64,000 nt of DNA. Source: JARRON01 sp037383845 (lineage in GTDB: Bacteria > Pseudomonadota > Gammaproteobacteria > Steroidobacterales > XN24). The notes under the pieces were generated by a model. It did no database searches. It was not told the origin of the DNA and was given only the letters and a program-made list of their open reading frames with translations. The translations under genes were made by a program, and so were the position numbers. The DNA is taken from contig JARRON010000002.1 in NCBI GenBank assembly GCA_037383845.1, positions 15,643 through 79,642 of the forward strand, read 5' to 3'. Positions 7,688 through 15,867 of this stretch are shown piece by piece (positions within the stretch are counted from its first letter, which is position 1; every line of letters begins with the position of its first letter).

Positions 7688-8827
7688 TCAGGCCTCGAGG
7701 GCCCGGGCCAGGTCGTCCCAGAGGTCCTCGACGTGTTCCAGGCCCACCGAGATCCGAATCAGCTCGGCGGGGGCGGTGCTGTCCGGCCCCTCAGACGACG
7801 CGCGGTGCTCGATCAGGCTCTCCACACCGCCGAGGCTGGTGGCATGGGTGAACAGGCGGGTCCGCGCCGGCAGCGCTTTTGCTGCCGCGCCGCCGTCGGC
7901 GTGGCGGAAGGCGATCATCGCGCCATAGCCCTGCATCTGGCGGGTTGCCAGGCGGTGCCCGGGCTGGTCAGGCAGACCGGGGTAGTGGACTTCGGCCACG
8001 GCCGGGTGCCCCGACAGCCGGCGGGCCAGCTCCGCGGCCGCCGCCGACTGGGTGCGGACCCGCACGGGCAGGGTCGGGAGGCTGCGAAGCAGGAGCCAGG
8101 CGTTGAAGGGCGCCAGCGTGGCGCCGGCGCCGATCGCATAGCCCCGCACGTCCGCGTGCCACTCGTCCAGGCCGGCCCCGGCAACCACGCCGCCGAGCAG
8201 GTCGCTGTGACCCCCCAGGTACTTGGTGGCGCTGTGCACCACCATGTGGGCGCCGAGGGCGAGGGGGTTCTGGAGGACCGGAGTGGCAAAGGTGTTGTCG
8301 CAGGCGAAGACAGCGCCCCGGGCCCGGGCGATGTCCGCCAGTGCGCGCAGGTCGCTGATCTCCAGCAGGGGATTGGACGGAGACTCGGCGAACAGCAGGG
8401 CCGTATCCCCGCTGACCGCCTCCTCGACCGCCCGGAGTTCCGTCGTGTCCACCAGCGTAACGCGCGTACCCCATTCCGGCACCAGTTCGGCGAACTGCCT
8501 GAGGGTGCCGCGGTAGGCATCGGCCGTGGCGACGATTTCGCCCCTGCGGGAGGCCGCGTGGAACAGTGCCAGGGTCGCGGCCGAGCCGGACGCGAAGGAC
8601 ACACCCCAGTCCCCGCCTTCCAGACGCGCTACCGCCGCTTCCAGCGCGGCACCGTTGGGGTGACCATCCCGCTGGTAGGCGTACCCCCGGGAGGTGCCCG
8701 TATCGGCATCCCGCTCGAACGTCGTCGCGGGGTAGAGGGCGGGCGCTACGCTTCCGGTGGCCGGATCCGGGCCGCGGCCGGCATGGACTGCCAGGGTCTC
8801 CAGCGCCTGGTTCCGGTCAGGCTTCAT
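7688..8827 (-). CDS. Cystathionine gamma-synthase-family PLP enzyme
   Basis: 379 residues of the Cys/Met-metabolism PLP family (fold type I). K202 in SATKYLGGHSD carries PLP; D177 (DNTF) contacts the pyridine nitrogen; Y51-x-R53 corresponds to the residues that bind the cofactor phosphate of the partner subunit. These enzymes do gamma-replacement or elimination on O-acyl-homoserine, or beta/gamma-cleavage of cystathionine or methionine. The usual NPTR motif after Y-x-R is replaced by HPNGAALE, so the exact reaction is uncertain; a cystathionine gamma-synthase role is the most economical guess. The gene starts five bases after the DAK2-DegV stop, so it is probably co-transcribed with gspAB and that gene. 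Confidence 0.85.
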   Translation of the reverse strand: MKPDRNQALETLAVHAGRGPDPATGSVAPALYPATTFERDADTGTSRGYAYQRDGHPNGAALEAAVARLEGGDWGVSFASGSAATLALFHAASRRGEIVATADAYRGTLRQFAELVPEWGTRVTLVDTTELRAVEEAVSGDTALLFAESPSNPLLEISDLRALADIARARGAVFACDNTFATPVLQNPLALGAHMVVHSATKYLGGHSDLLGGVVAGAGLDEWHADVRGYAIGAGATLAPFNAWLLLRSLPTLPVRVRTQSAAAAELARRLSGHPAVAEVHYPGLPDQPGHRLATRQMQGYGAMIAFRHADGGAAAKALPARTRLFTHATSLGGVESLIEHRASSEGPDSTAPAELIRISVGLEHVEDLWDDLARALEA

Positions 8828-8831
8828 CGCT

Positions 8832-10691
8832 TCAGGCCTCCGCCAGTTCCGGGTCGGCCAGCGGCGCCGGCTGCATGGCCACCACCAGGGTCCCGGGGCC
8901 GCCGTGGACGCCCAGCGCGGTGCCGATCTCCGTGACGAAGGACTGGGTGATGTTCGTCAGGCGCTGCTCCAGCGCCGCCAGCAGCTCGGCGGCGGCCGCG
9001 GGAGCGTTGGCGTGCCCCACCGCGATCCGCAGGGGTACATCGGAGGGCGCGCGGCGGGCCACGAACCGGGCGAAGCGGCGCACCAGGTGCCGCCGCCCGG
9101 CCAGGGCACCGCCCAGGCCGAGGCGTCCGTCCGGGAAGTTCGTCAGGATGGGAGCAAGCCGCAGGGCGCGAACCAGCCGGCCCTTGGCCGCCGACACCCT
9201 GCCGCCGGCCACGGCGTGGTCGATACTGCCCAGAAGACCCCACACCCGGGTGCCGGCAATGATGCGGTCGAGTCGCCGGGTGATTTCGTCCAGTCCCAGC
9301 CCGGCGGCGGCCAGCTCGGCCGCGGCCAGCACCACCAGCCCCTGTCCAAGGGAAGCGTTCCGGGAGTCCACGGTCTTCACCGGGGAGGCGGAGCGGGCCC
9401 GGCCGGCGGCGGATTCAGCGGCCTGGAAGGTGCCGCTGCCCCAGGCCGTCACGTGGATGGACAGCACGCCTGAATGGTGGCTGCCCAGTATCTGGTAGAG
9501 GCGGCGGAAATCCCCGGGCGGCGGCTGGGAGGTTTTTGGCGGATCCGGCGATTCCGACATGAGCCGGTAGAACTCCTCGGGCGTGATGCCGACCTTGTCC
9601 AGGTAGCTCTTCTTGCCGAGGTGAATCCGCACCGGCACCTGGTGGATGTCCAGGGACGCGAGTAGCTCATCCGGCAGGTCGCCGGCGGTATCCGTGACAA
9701 CGGCGACGGACCCCTGGTGCCGCGCGGCACTGCGCTGCTGCATGTGCATGTCGTCGGCCTTTCGGCTCTCGACGGTACCGTGGTCGGCGGCGATGCGAAA
9801 AACCGTCTCCGGGTCGTCCACGTGGATATGGACCCTGGCCCGCCGGCGGCCGCCAGCCACTACCAGGCTGCTGCCGAGGCCGGCCAGCGACTCTCGCAGA
9901 TGCTTCAGGTCGATATCCGAACCGCAGACCAGGCACTCGGTGCACCAGCGGTGGGCGGCATCCGCCAGTTCCGCTCCGGACACCGCGCCGGCTTCCCCGT
10001 CAGCTGCGGCTCCGTGGGGTTGGTCGCCTGGAGCTTCATCAGGGTGCAGGCGGCCTTCCTTCACGTAGTCGGTAATGCCCTGCAGCAGGTCGACGAAGCC
10101 GGCGGCGCCGGCGTCCACCACCCCGGCCCGGCGCAGGACTTCGAGCTGCTGGGTGGTGTGGGCCAGGGACTCCCGGGCGCGCTTCAGCCCCCGGTCCAGC
10201 AGGGCGCCGAAGTCGGCCGCCCCTTCGGCGGCCTGGCTTTTCAGCTCCCGGCCGAAGTCGGTGATCACCGTGAGGATGGTCCCCTCGCGGGGCTCTGCCA
10301 GTGCTTCGCGGGCGTACCGCGCTCCCTGGCTCACCGCCGCGACGAAGTGCTCGGTGGTCAGGAGCCTGGCGTCCACGCAGGCGTCGCACAGGCCCTGGAA
10401 GAACTGGGCGAGGATCGCGCCGGAATTGCCACGGGCGCCGTCCAGGGCGGCATCGGCGATGACCTCCAGGGTTTTGCCCGCGTGGCTGTCCCGGTGGCGC
10501 ATGAGGGCGGCACGGACCGAGCCCATGGTGACCGCCAGGTTAGTGCCCGTGTCGCCGTCGGGCACCGGGAAAACGTTGATGCGGTTGAGCCGGTCCTGGT
10601 CGGCGATCACGCGACCGATGCCGGCGAGGAAACCCCGGGACAGGCGCCGGCCGTCCAGGTAGGTGTTGCCCTCGCTGATCGCGGTCGCCAA
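8832..10691 (-). CDS. DAK2-DegV fusion (FakA-like kinase plus FakB-like fatty-acid-binding protein)
   Basis: 619 residues in three parts. Residues 1-215 are a DAK2/DhaL kinase domain with NVFPVPDGDTGTN around 39-51 and ARGNSGAILAQFFQGL around 87-102, which bind Mg-ADP. Residues 245-322 resemble the domain that follows DAK2 in FakA (CTECLVCGSDIDL, then HIHVDDPETVF). Residues 330-610 are a DegV fold (VVTDTAGDLPDELL, then KTSQPPPGDF). In Gram-positive bacteria FakA phosphorylates exogenous fatty acids held by a separate FakB; here both halves are one chain. The role is inferred as acyl-phosphate formation or an acyl-responsive function. It sits three bases from gspB and five from the PLP enzyme. 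Confidence 0.88.
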   Translation of the reverse strand: MATAISEGNTYLDGRRLSRGFLAGIGRVIADQDRLNRINVFPVPDGDTGTNLAVTMGSVRAALMRHRDSHAGKTLEVIADAALDGARGNSGAILAQFFQGLCDACVDARLLTTEHFVAAVSQGARYAREALAEPREGTILTVITDFGRELKSQAAEGAADFGALLDRGLKRARESLAHTTQQLEVLRRAGVVDAGAAGFVDLLQGITDYVKEGRLHPDEAPGDQPHGAAADGEAGAVSGAELADAAHRWCTECLVCGSDIDLKHLRESLAGLGSSLVVAGGRRRARVHIHVDDPETVFRIAADHGTVESRKADDMHMQQRSAARHQGSVAVVTDTAGDLPDELLASLDIHQVPVRIHLGKKSYLDKVGITPEEFYRLMSESPDPPKTSQPPPGDFRRLYQILGSHHSGVLSIHVTAWGSGTFQAAESAAGRARSASPVKTVDSRNASLGQGLVVLAAAELAAAGLGLDEITRRLDRIIAGTRVWGLLGSIDHAVAGGRVSAAKGRLVRALRLAPILTNFPDGRLGLGGALAGRRHLVRRFARFVARRAPSDVPLRIAVGHANAPAAAAELLAALEQRLTNITQSFVTEIGTALGVHGGPGTLVVAMQPAPLADPELAEA

Positions 10692-10694
10692 GGA

Positions 10695-11390
10695 TCAGTC
10701 CTTGGGAAGCATGAATCGGCGCCCCTGGTGGCGCATGACGACTCCCGCCTCGGTGATGCCTTCAACGGTCGGCCCCTCCCGGGTCACGTCGCCCTCCACG
10801 TACTTGCGCATGTTGATGAACACGAAGCGCTGCGAGGGGTCTCCGCTATAGACGTGGATGTCGACATGCATATCCGGCACGTTGAGCTCGCCCGCCACCA
10901 CGAGCTCCGCCATGCGAGGCAGCCGGGCGTTCGCGGTGGCTTCGTCTCTGGCCGCCTGCATGGAAACAGCGGCCCGGGGTTGCGCGGAAGGTTCAGAGGG
11001 CGTGACGGGCGTGGTCCGGGGCTGCGGTGGCGGCATCTCGGAAGAGAGGGGCCGGACCTCCTGCCGCGCTGCCCGGTTCGGCGGCGGCAGCGCCACGGGC
11101 TGCTGGGCGCGGGGCGGCGGCGGGGCGGGCGGGGTCGCGGAAGGCGCCGCGCGTGCCGGGGCAGGGGGCTGGACGATGGCGGCGGGGGCGGCGGTGTCCC
11201 CGGGGGAACCGCGGGTCAACAGCAGCACCGTAATCACGACGGCGTTGAGGGCCAGCAGCACGCCGAGGATCAGGGTCCAACGGGGCGGGCCGGTCGGTTC
11301 ACGGGCCTCCGGCACGGTGGCCAGCGCCGGGCCCACGTGTTTTTGCCGCTGGCCTTCCGATTTGCGCAGCGCGTCCAGGATGAGTGACAT
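10695..11390 (-). CDS. gspB: General secretion pathway protein GspB
   Basis: 231 residues with the GspB start MSLILDALRKSE, one membrane helix at about 38-58 (WTLILGVLLALNAVVITVLLL region), a long Pro/Ala-rich periplasmic linker and a C-terminal T2SSB domain (ELVVAGELNVPDMHVDIHVY, then RFVFINMRKY). In Aeromonas and Vibrio, ExeB/GspB with ExeA/GspA inserts the type II secretin through the cell wall. It begins one base after the gspA stop. The rest of a gsp cluster is not in the window. Confidence 0.9.
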   Translation of the reverse strand: MSLILDALRKSEGQRQKHVGPALATVPEAREPTGPPRWTLILGVLLALNAVVITVLLLTRGSPGDTAAPAAIVQPPAPARAAPSATPPAPPPPRAQQPVALPPPNRAARQEVRPLSSEMPPPQPRTTPVTPSEPSAQPRAAVSMQAARDEATANARLPRMAELVVAGELNVPDMHVDIHVYSGDPSQRFVFINMRKYVEGDVTREGPTVEGITEAGVVMRHQGRRFMLPKD

Positions 11391-11391
11391 C

Positions 11392-13131
11392 TCAGCCGCC
11401 CTCCTTCAACCGTGGGCGGCCTGCCAGGCCGAGGGCCTCGTTCAGCGACAGCAGCGTCATGGAGCCGGCGATGCCGTCCACCTGCAGTCGCCGCAGTCGC
11501 TGGAATTCCCGGACCGCCGCCTCCAGGTTGGGCTCGTAGACATCGGACCCCGGGGGTGGAACCGGGTTGCCCCGGAGGTCGCCAAGGGTACGTCGCAGCC
11601 AGAGCACATCCGCGCCCCGGGCGCCGGCCGCCAGCGTCCGGCCGTCCCCGGCAGCGGGCCGCCAGAGCACCAGGTATTCACCGAACCACGCCGGAAGGAG
11701 CTCGGCCAGAGGCACGTCGAGTGTTTCCCCGCCCGCCACCAGGCGCGCGCTCCCGGCGGCATCCATGCTTTCGAGCACCACCTGGTGGTCGACACCGGAC
11801 GTGTCGGTCAGCACCATGATGGCCGGTCGGTTCAGGCCGGTCAGTTCGCCCCAGGTGCCGCGCTGCAGGAGGCACTTCAGGCCCTGGCTCTCCGCCTGCT
11901 GGCAGGCCGGTCCGGCGGCGGCCTCGTAGTCGGCATCCCAAAGGCCGAACAGTCCCGCGAAAGCGGCATCAGTGCCGGTGGGCACGTCCCCGGTCGCGAG
12001 CCTTTCAGCCAGCGGCGGCAGCACGGCGGTGGCCGGGATCGCCACGCCGGCTTCCGCGCCGGCGTCGGCAGGTTCTGTGCGCGCTTCCCGCGCCGGCGCC
12101 GCGACAGGAGCTGCCGGCTCGTCCAGCACGACCGGCGCCGCGGGGATCTCCGACGCCTGGCGTTCCACGACGGGGGGAAGCCCGGCCGCCCGCCCGCCAT
12201 CTGCCGCGGTACCGGCCACGTAGCGCTGCCACGCGACCGTGCCGGCGACGGCGATGACGGCGATGGTCAGAGCCCCCAGGGCCAGCTTTGTCCAGGAGGG
12301 CGGGCGGCGACTGGCCGTGTCCGATGAGTCTCCGAACACCTCGTTGGCTGCCTGGTCCACGACGGTGGGAGACACACTGGTCTGTTCCTTCGACCAGGCG
12401 CCCAGCAGCGCCCGGTCGGCGATGACGTTCACCAGGCGGGGGATCCCGCCGGAACTGCGGTGGAGGGCGCGGATCGCGCTGGTGGAGAAGATCTCGGCCC
12501 GGCCCCCCGCCACCTGGAGGCGATGGTGGATGTAGGCGCGGGTCTCGTCGGGCTGCAGGGGTTCCAGGTGATAGCGGCCCGTCACCCGCTGGGCCAGCTG
12601 GCGAAGATCGCTGCGGGACAGCACGTGGCGCAGCTCCGGCTGCCCGATGAGGATGATCTGCAGGAGCTTCTGCTTGGCGGTTTCGAGGTTGGTCAGGAGC
12701 CGGACCTGTTCCAGGACGTCGGCGGAGAGGTTCTGGGCCTCGTCAACGATCAGCACGACGCGCTTGCCCTCGCTGTGGGCCTCCAGCAAGCGCCGGTTCA
12801 GGGCATCGATAACGGCTTTCTGACTGTCCCGCTGGTCCACCTGGACGTGGAGCTCGTCGCAGATGGTCAGCAGGAACTCCTGGGCGGAGAGCCGGGGGTT
12901 GAGCACCAGCGCCACTTCGGCGTGGGCCGGCAGCTGCTCCAGCAGGCTGCGCACGATGGTGGTCTTGCCGGTGCCGACCTCGCCGGTGAGCTGGATGAAG
13001 CCACCGCTCTCCGTCACCCCGTAAATCAGGTGGGCGAGGGCCTCCGCGTGCCGCCGGCTCAGGTACAGGTACCTCGGGTCGGGGGTGATGGAGAAGGGCT
13101 TCTCGTTTAGGCCGAAAAAGCTCGCGTACAT
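11392..13131 (-). CDS. gspA: General secretion pathway ATPase GspA/ExeA
   Basis: 579 residues. The start MYASFFGLNEKPFSITPDPR is the ExeA/GspA hallmark. An AAA+ domain has Walker A GEVGTGKT at 50-57 and Walker B VLIVDEAQ around 126-133. A single membrane helix follows near residue 285 (KLALGALTIAVIAVAGTVAW), then a periplasmic part with a C39-like region (GLFGLWDADYE, CQQAESQGLKCL) and a C-terminal peptidoglycan-binding domain (about 510-570). The ATPase is cytoplasmic and the peptidoglycan domain periplasmic, linking energy to secretin assembly in the wall. Forms a two-gene unit with gspB. Confidence 0.93.
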   Translation of the reverse strand: MYASFFGLNEKPFSITPDPRYLYLSRRHAEALAHLIYGVTESGGFIQLTGEVGTGKTTIVRSLLEQLPAHAEVALVLNPRLSAQEFLLTICDELHVQVDQRDSQKAVIDALNRRLLEAHSEGKRVVLIVDEAQNLSADVLEQVRLLTNLETAKQKLLQIILIGQPELRHVLSRSDLRQLAQRVTGRYHLEPLQPDETRAYIHHRLQVAGGRAEIFSTSAIRALHRSSGGIPRLVNVIADRALLGAWSKEQTSVSPTVVDQAANEVFGDSSDTASRRPPSWTKLALGALTIAVIAVAGTVAWQRYVAGTAADGGRAAGLPPVVERQASEIPAAPVVLDEPAAPVAAPAREARTEPADAGAEAGVAIPATAVLPPLAERLATGDVPTGTDAAFAGLFGLWDADYEAAAGPACQQAESQGLKCLLQRGTWGELTGLNRPAIMVLTDTSGVDHQVVLESMDAAGSARLVAGGETLDVPLAELLPAWFGEYLVLWRPAAGDGRTLAAGARGADVLWLRRTLGDLRGNPVPPPGSDVYEPNLEAAVREFQRLRRLQVDGIAGSMTLLSLNEALGLAGRPRLKEGG

Positions 13132-13254
13132 GTGTAGTTATGCGAATGACGCGCGAAGCCGGCGCGATGCCGGGTCGGGAATGATGCACCGCGCAGGGCA
13201 AGGCCGCAATTCGGGGCGCCGGCTGCATCCGCGCCTTCTCCCGGCTTCAGCGCG

Positions 13255-14430
13255 CTATTCGAGATCGCGGGCCCGGACCAGAGCGCCGTCTCCGAAGCGC
13301 GCCCTGACCTGGTCCGCGGCCGTGCCCGCGGCGCCCGAACGGACCTCCTCGGTCTCGAAGAGATTCATCTGTCCCGCCGGCGCCAGCCCGCCCGTGCCTA
13401 CCCCCAGCAGCCGGATGCGGGCGCCCGGCTGGTCGGCCATCCAGGCGCTGAGCAGCTCCCGCGCGTTGGCGGCGATCAGCCGGTCGGAGTTGACGGGCGG
13501 ACTGACCCGCTTCTGCCGGGTGAAGGTAGCGAAGTCAGCCCGTCGGATCTTCAGCACGATGCGCGACGCGGCCAGGGACTTGCGGCGCAGGCGGGCGGAG
13601 ACACGTTCCGCGAGGCGGGACAGCTCGGCCTCCATCTCGGACCGGGAATGCAGGTCCCGCTCGAAGGTCTTCTCGGCGCTCACGGAGATCTCCTCCCGCT
13701 CCGGGACCACCGGCCGGTCGTCGCGGCCGCTGGCCTTCTCCCGCATCCGGCCGGCGTGGCGTCCGAAGACCCGGGTCAGCAGGCCCTCGGGGGCTTCCCG
13801 CAGGTCTGCGATGTGCCGTATGCCGCAGTCGGCCAGCCGCCTGGCGGTGCGGGGCCCGATGCCGCCGATGGCGCTTACCGGCAGCGGATCCAGGGCGGCG
13901 GTGACGGCGCCACCGAACAGCACAACCAGCCCGTCGGGCTTGTCCAGGTCGGAGGCGATCTTGGCCACGAGCTTGTTGGGGCCCGCGCCCACGGAGGCGG
14001 TCAGCCCCGTGTCCGTGCGAATCCGGTGCTTGATGTCAGCCGCCAGCCGCCGCGGGTCGGCGTGCAGCCGGTGACCGTCGGTGACGTCGAGGTAGGCCTC
14101 GTCCAGGGAAAGACCCTCCACCAGCGGCGTGTAGTCCTGCAGCACCGCGAACACCCGGCCCGAGACTTCCCGGTAGCGGTCCATTCGCGGGCGCAGGCAT
14201 ACGGCACCGGGACACCGTTTGAGCGCCTCGGACATGGGCATAGCGGAACGGCAGCCGTAGCGGCGGGCCTCGTAGCTGGCGGCGGCCACCACGCCCCGGC
14301 CGCCGGTGCCTCCCACCAGCACCGGCCGTCCGGCCAGGCCGGGATCGTCCTGCTGTTCCACGGACGCGTAGAAGGCATCCATGTCCACGTGCAGGACGCA
14401 CCGGCTGCCGGGCTGAAATCCGTCGGTCAC
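13255..14430 (-). CDS. dinB: DNA polymerase IV (Y family)
   Basis: 391 residues. The catalytic HVDMDAFYASVE motif at 14-25 and the second acidic motif LSLDEAYLDV are intact, so it should be an active, error-prone translesion polymerase. GIGPRTARRLADCGI is the helix-hairpin-helix. The last third is the little-finger domain, and QMNLFE near the end resembles a beta-clamp-binding peptide (consensus QLxLF). The start is a GTG overlapping the upstream membrane-protein stop as GTGA; the longer open frame upstream lies inside that gene and is not conserved. No LexA box is near, so it depends on read-through from the fadE transcript or an internal promoter. Confidence 0.93.
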   Translation of the reverse strand: MTDGFQPGSRCVLHVDMDAFYASVEQQDDPGLAGRPVLVGGTGGRGVVAAASYEARRYGCRSAMPMSEALKRCPGAVCLRPRMDRYREVSGRVFAVLQDYTPLVEGLSLDEAYLDVTDGHRLHADPRRLAADIKHRIRTDTGLTASVGAGPNKLVAKIASDLDKPDGLVVLFGGAVTAALDPLPVSAIGGIGPRTARRLADCGIRHIADLREAPEGLLTRVFGRHAGRMREKASGRDDRPVVPEREEISVSAEKTFERDLHSRSEMEAELSRLAERVSARLRRKSLAASRIVLKIRRADFATFTRQKRVSPPVNSDRLIAANARELLSAWMADQPGARIRLLGVGTGGLAPAGQMNLFETEEVRSGAAGTAADQVRARFGDGALVRARDLE

Positions 14431-15851
14431 AGCGTGAGCGCCGTGTAGGCGAGCAGGACGAGGAAGGTGGCCGTCAATGCGGAGAAGTATGCCGCGCCGA
14501 GAAGCAGGTACTTCGTCATCGTGACGGCGAAGCTCTGGCCGTACACCCTTCGCATGGCCCGGAACAGGTAGACGGGCAGGTACACGCTCACGACCGCGGT
14601 GAACAGCCGGGCAGGCAGTTCCCCGACGAAGGACAGGTCGGTGCTCCACCAGGCGAGGGTGAGCAGGGTCGCCAGGATGTAGAAGAAGGCATGGTAGTGC
14701 ACCAGGAACAGCAGGTGCTCGGCGTAGTAGCGCCCGGAAAGGGGGTACAGCAGCTTCATCACCACCGCCATCAGCGGCAGGAAGACGAACATCATGGTGG
14801 GCAGGTTGGACAGCAGCGCCCGCCCGAAGCTGGCGCCGTGGTCGGCCACGATCTTCCGGCAGACGTCCCGCGCCCGCTCCTCGGTGATGTAATCCCCCAG
14901 GCCGCTCTCCTCGAGCCGTTTAAGTTCCAGTCGCTCGCAGGTCAGCGATGCCTCCGCCGCGGTGGCGATGTCCTGGACGCCGGCGTCCTGTCCGCTTGCC
15001 CGAAGGGCGCGTTCGGCTTCTGCCACCGCGCGTCGAGCCTGCTCCTCTTCGACTCCGGCTTCCGTCAGCTGCTCCATGAGTCTGGCCTCCAGTCCGGCGC
15101 CGGGCGCCTCCTCCGGCTGCGAGGTCGCTCCGTCCGGCGCAGCACCGGTGTCCGGCGAGGCTTCGGTCCCGGCGGGGGTTTCCCCTTCGCCGTCCACCGT
15201 GATCTCGAAGTTCGTGTTCACCGTGGCGACGAAGAAGAAGATCAGGCTGGAGGCGATGAACAGGCGCAGCGGGGCGACGTAGCGCGCCCGCTTCCCCTGC
15301 AGGTAGTCAACGGTGAGCCGGCCGGGCCGGAAAAGCAGCAGCCGGAGCGTCCGCCACAGCCTGGAATCCAGGGAGGCAAGCAGATCACCGGCGTCCCGGA
15401 CCAGCTCCCAGAAGGTGATCATGCGGACCCGGGCTCGCTGGCCGCAGGCCGAGCAGTACTGGCCGTGGAGGGGCACCCCGCAGTTGGCGCAGGGCCGGGG
15501 AGGCGTCTCGTCCGCCCGGTGCCCTTCCTCGATGATCCGCCGGCTGGCGGAGAAGCGAGCTCCGAACCGCTCAAGGCCCTCGGCGCGCATGCGGGGCGCG
15601 TGATCCCGGAGATAGTCTTCCAGCGCGTCGCGGCTGCTCAGCCGGTAACGCACGACCTGCTCCAGGCGGTCCGTGGCGGGATCTACGGCACGATGGATGG
15701 TCGCGGACTCGAATCCGGGCAGCGCCAGCATGTCCGCCACGTGGCCTTCCAGCCACAGGCCGAACTCCTGCTGGATCTCCGGATCCGCGGCCAGGGCGAC
15801 TTCGTAGGTAACCGGCTCCTGGCCCATGGCGGGAAGCGGGGCGGCCGTCAC
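14427..15851 (-). CDS. DUF4286-like plus zinc-ribbon (DUF3667-like) membrane protein
   Basis: 474 residues. Residues 12-105 look like the DUF4286 dimeric barrel (VTYEVALAADPEIQQEFGLW, FGARFSASRRI). A zinc ribbon follows (CANCG, then QYCSACGQR), characteristic of DUF3667 proteins. After a helical region and a first membrane segment (LRLFIASSLIFFFVATV) comes an acidic Glu/Ala-rich stretch of about 100 residues. Four or five further membrane helices lie at the C-terminus (MMFVFLPLMAVVMKLL; YFSALTATFLVLLAYTALTL). No enzymatic motif is seen, so function is unknown. GTG start with AGGGG seven bases upstream, 16 bases after fadE; it overlaps dinB by four bases. Confidence 0.72.
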   Translation of the reverse strand: MTAAPLPAMGQEPVTYEVALAADPEIQQEFGLWLEGHVADMLALPGFESATIHRAVDPATDRLEQVVRYRLSSRDALEDYLRDHAPRMRAEGLERFGARFSASRRIIEEGHRADETPPRPCANCGVPLHGQYCSACGQRARVRMITFWELVRDAGDLLASLDSRLWRTLRLLLFRPGRLTVDYLQGKRARYVAPLRLFIASSLIFFFVATVNTNFEITVDGEGETPAGTEASPDTGAAPDGATSQPEEAPGAGLEARLMEQLTEAGVEEEQARRAVAEAERALRASGQDAGVQDIATAAEASLTCERLELKRLEESGLGDYITEERARDVCRKIVADHGASFGRALLSNLPTMMFVFLPLMAVVMKLLYPLSGRYYAEHLLFLVHYHAFFYILATLLTLAWWSTDLSFVGELPARLFTAVVSVYLPVYLFRAMRRVYGQSFAVTMTKYLLLGAAYFSALTATFLVLLAYTALTL

Positions 15852-15867
15852 GGGCCGCCCCTGGCGG

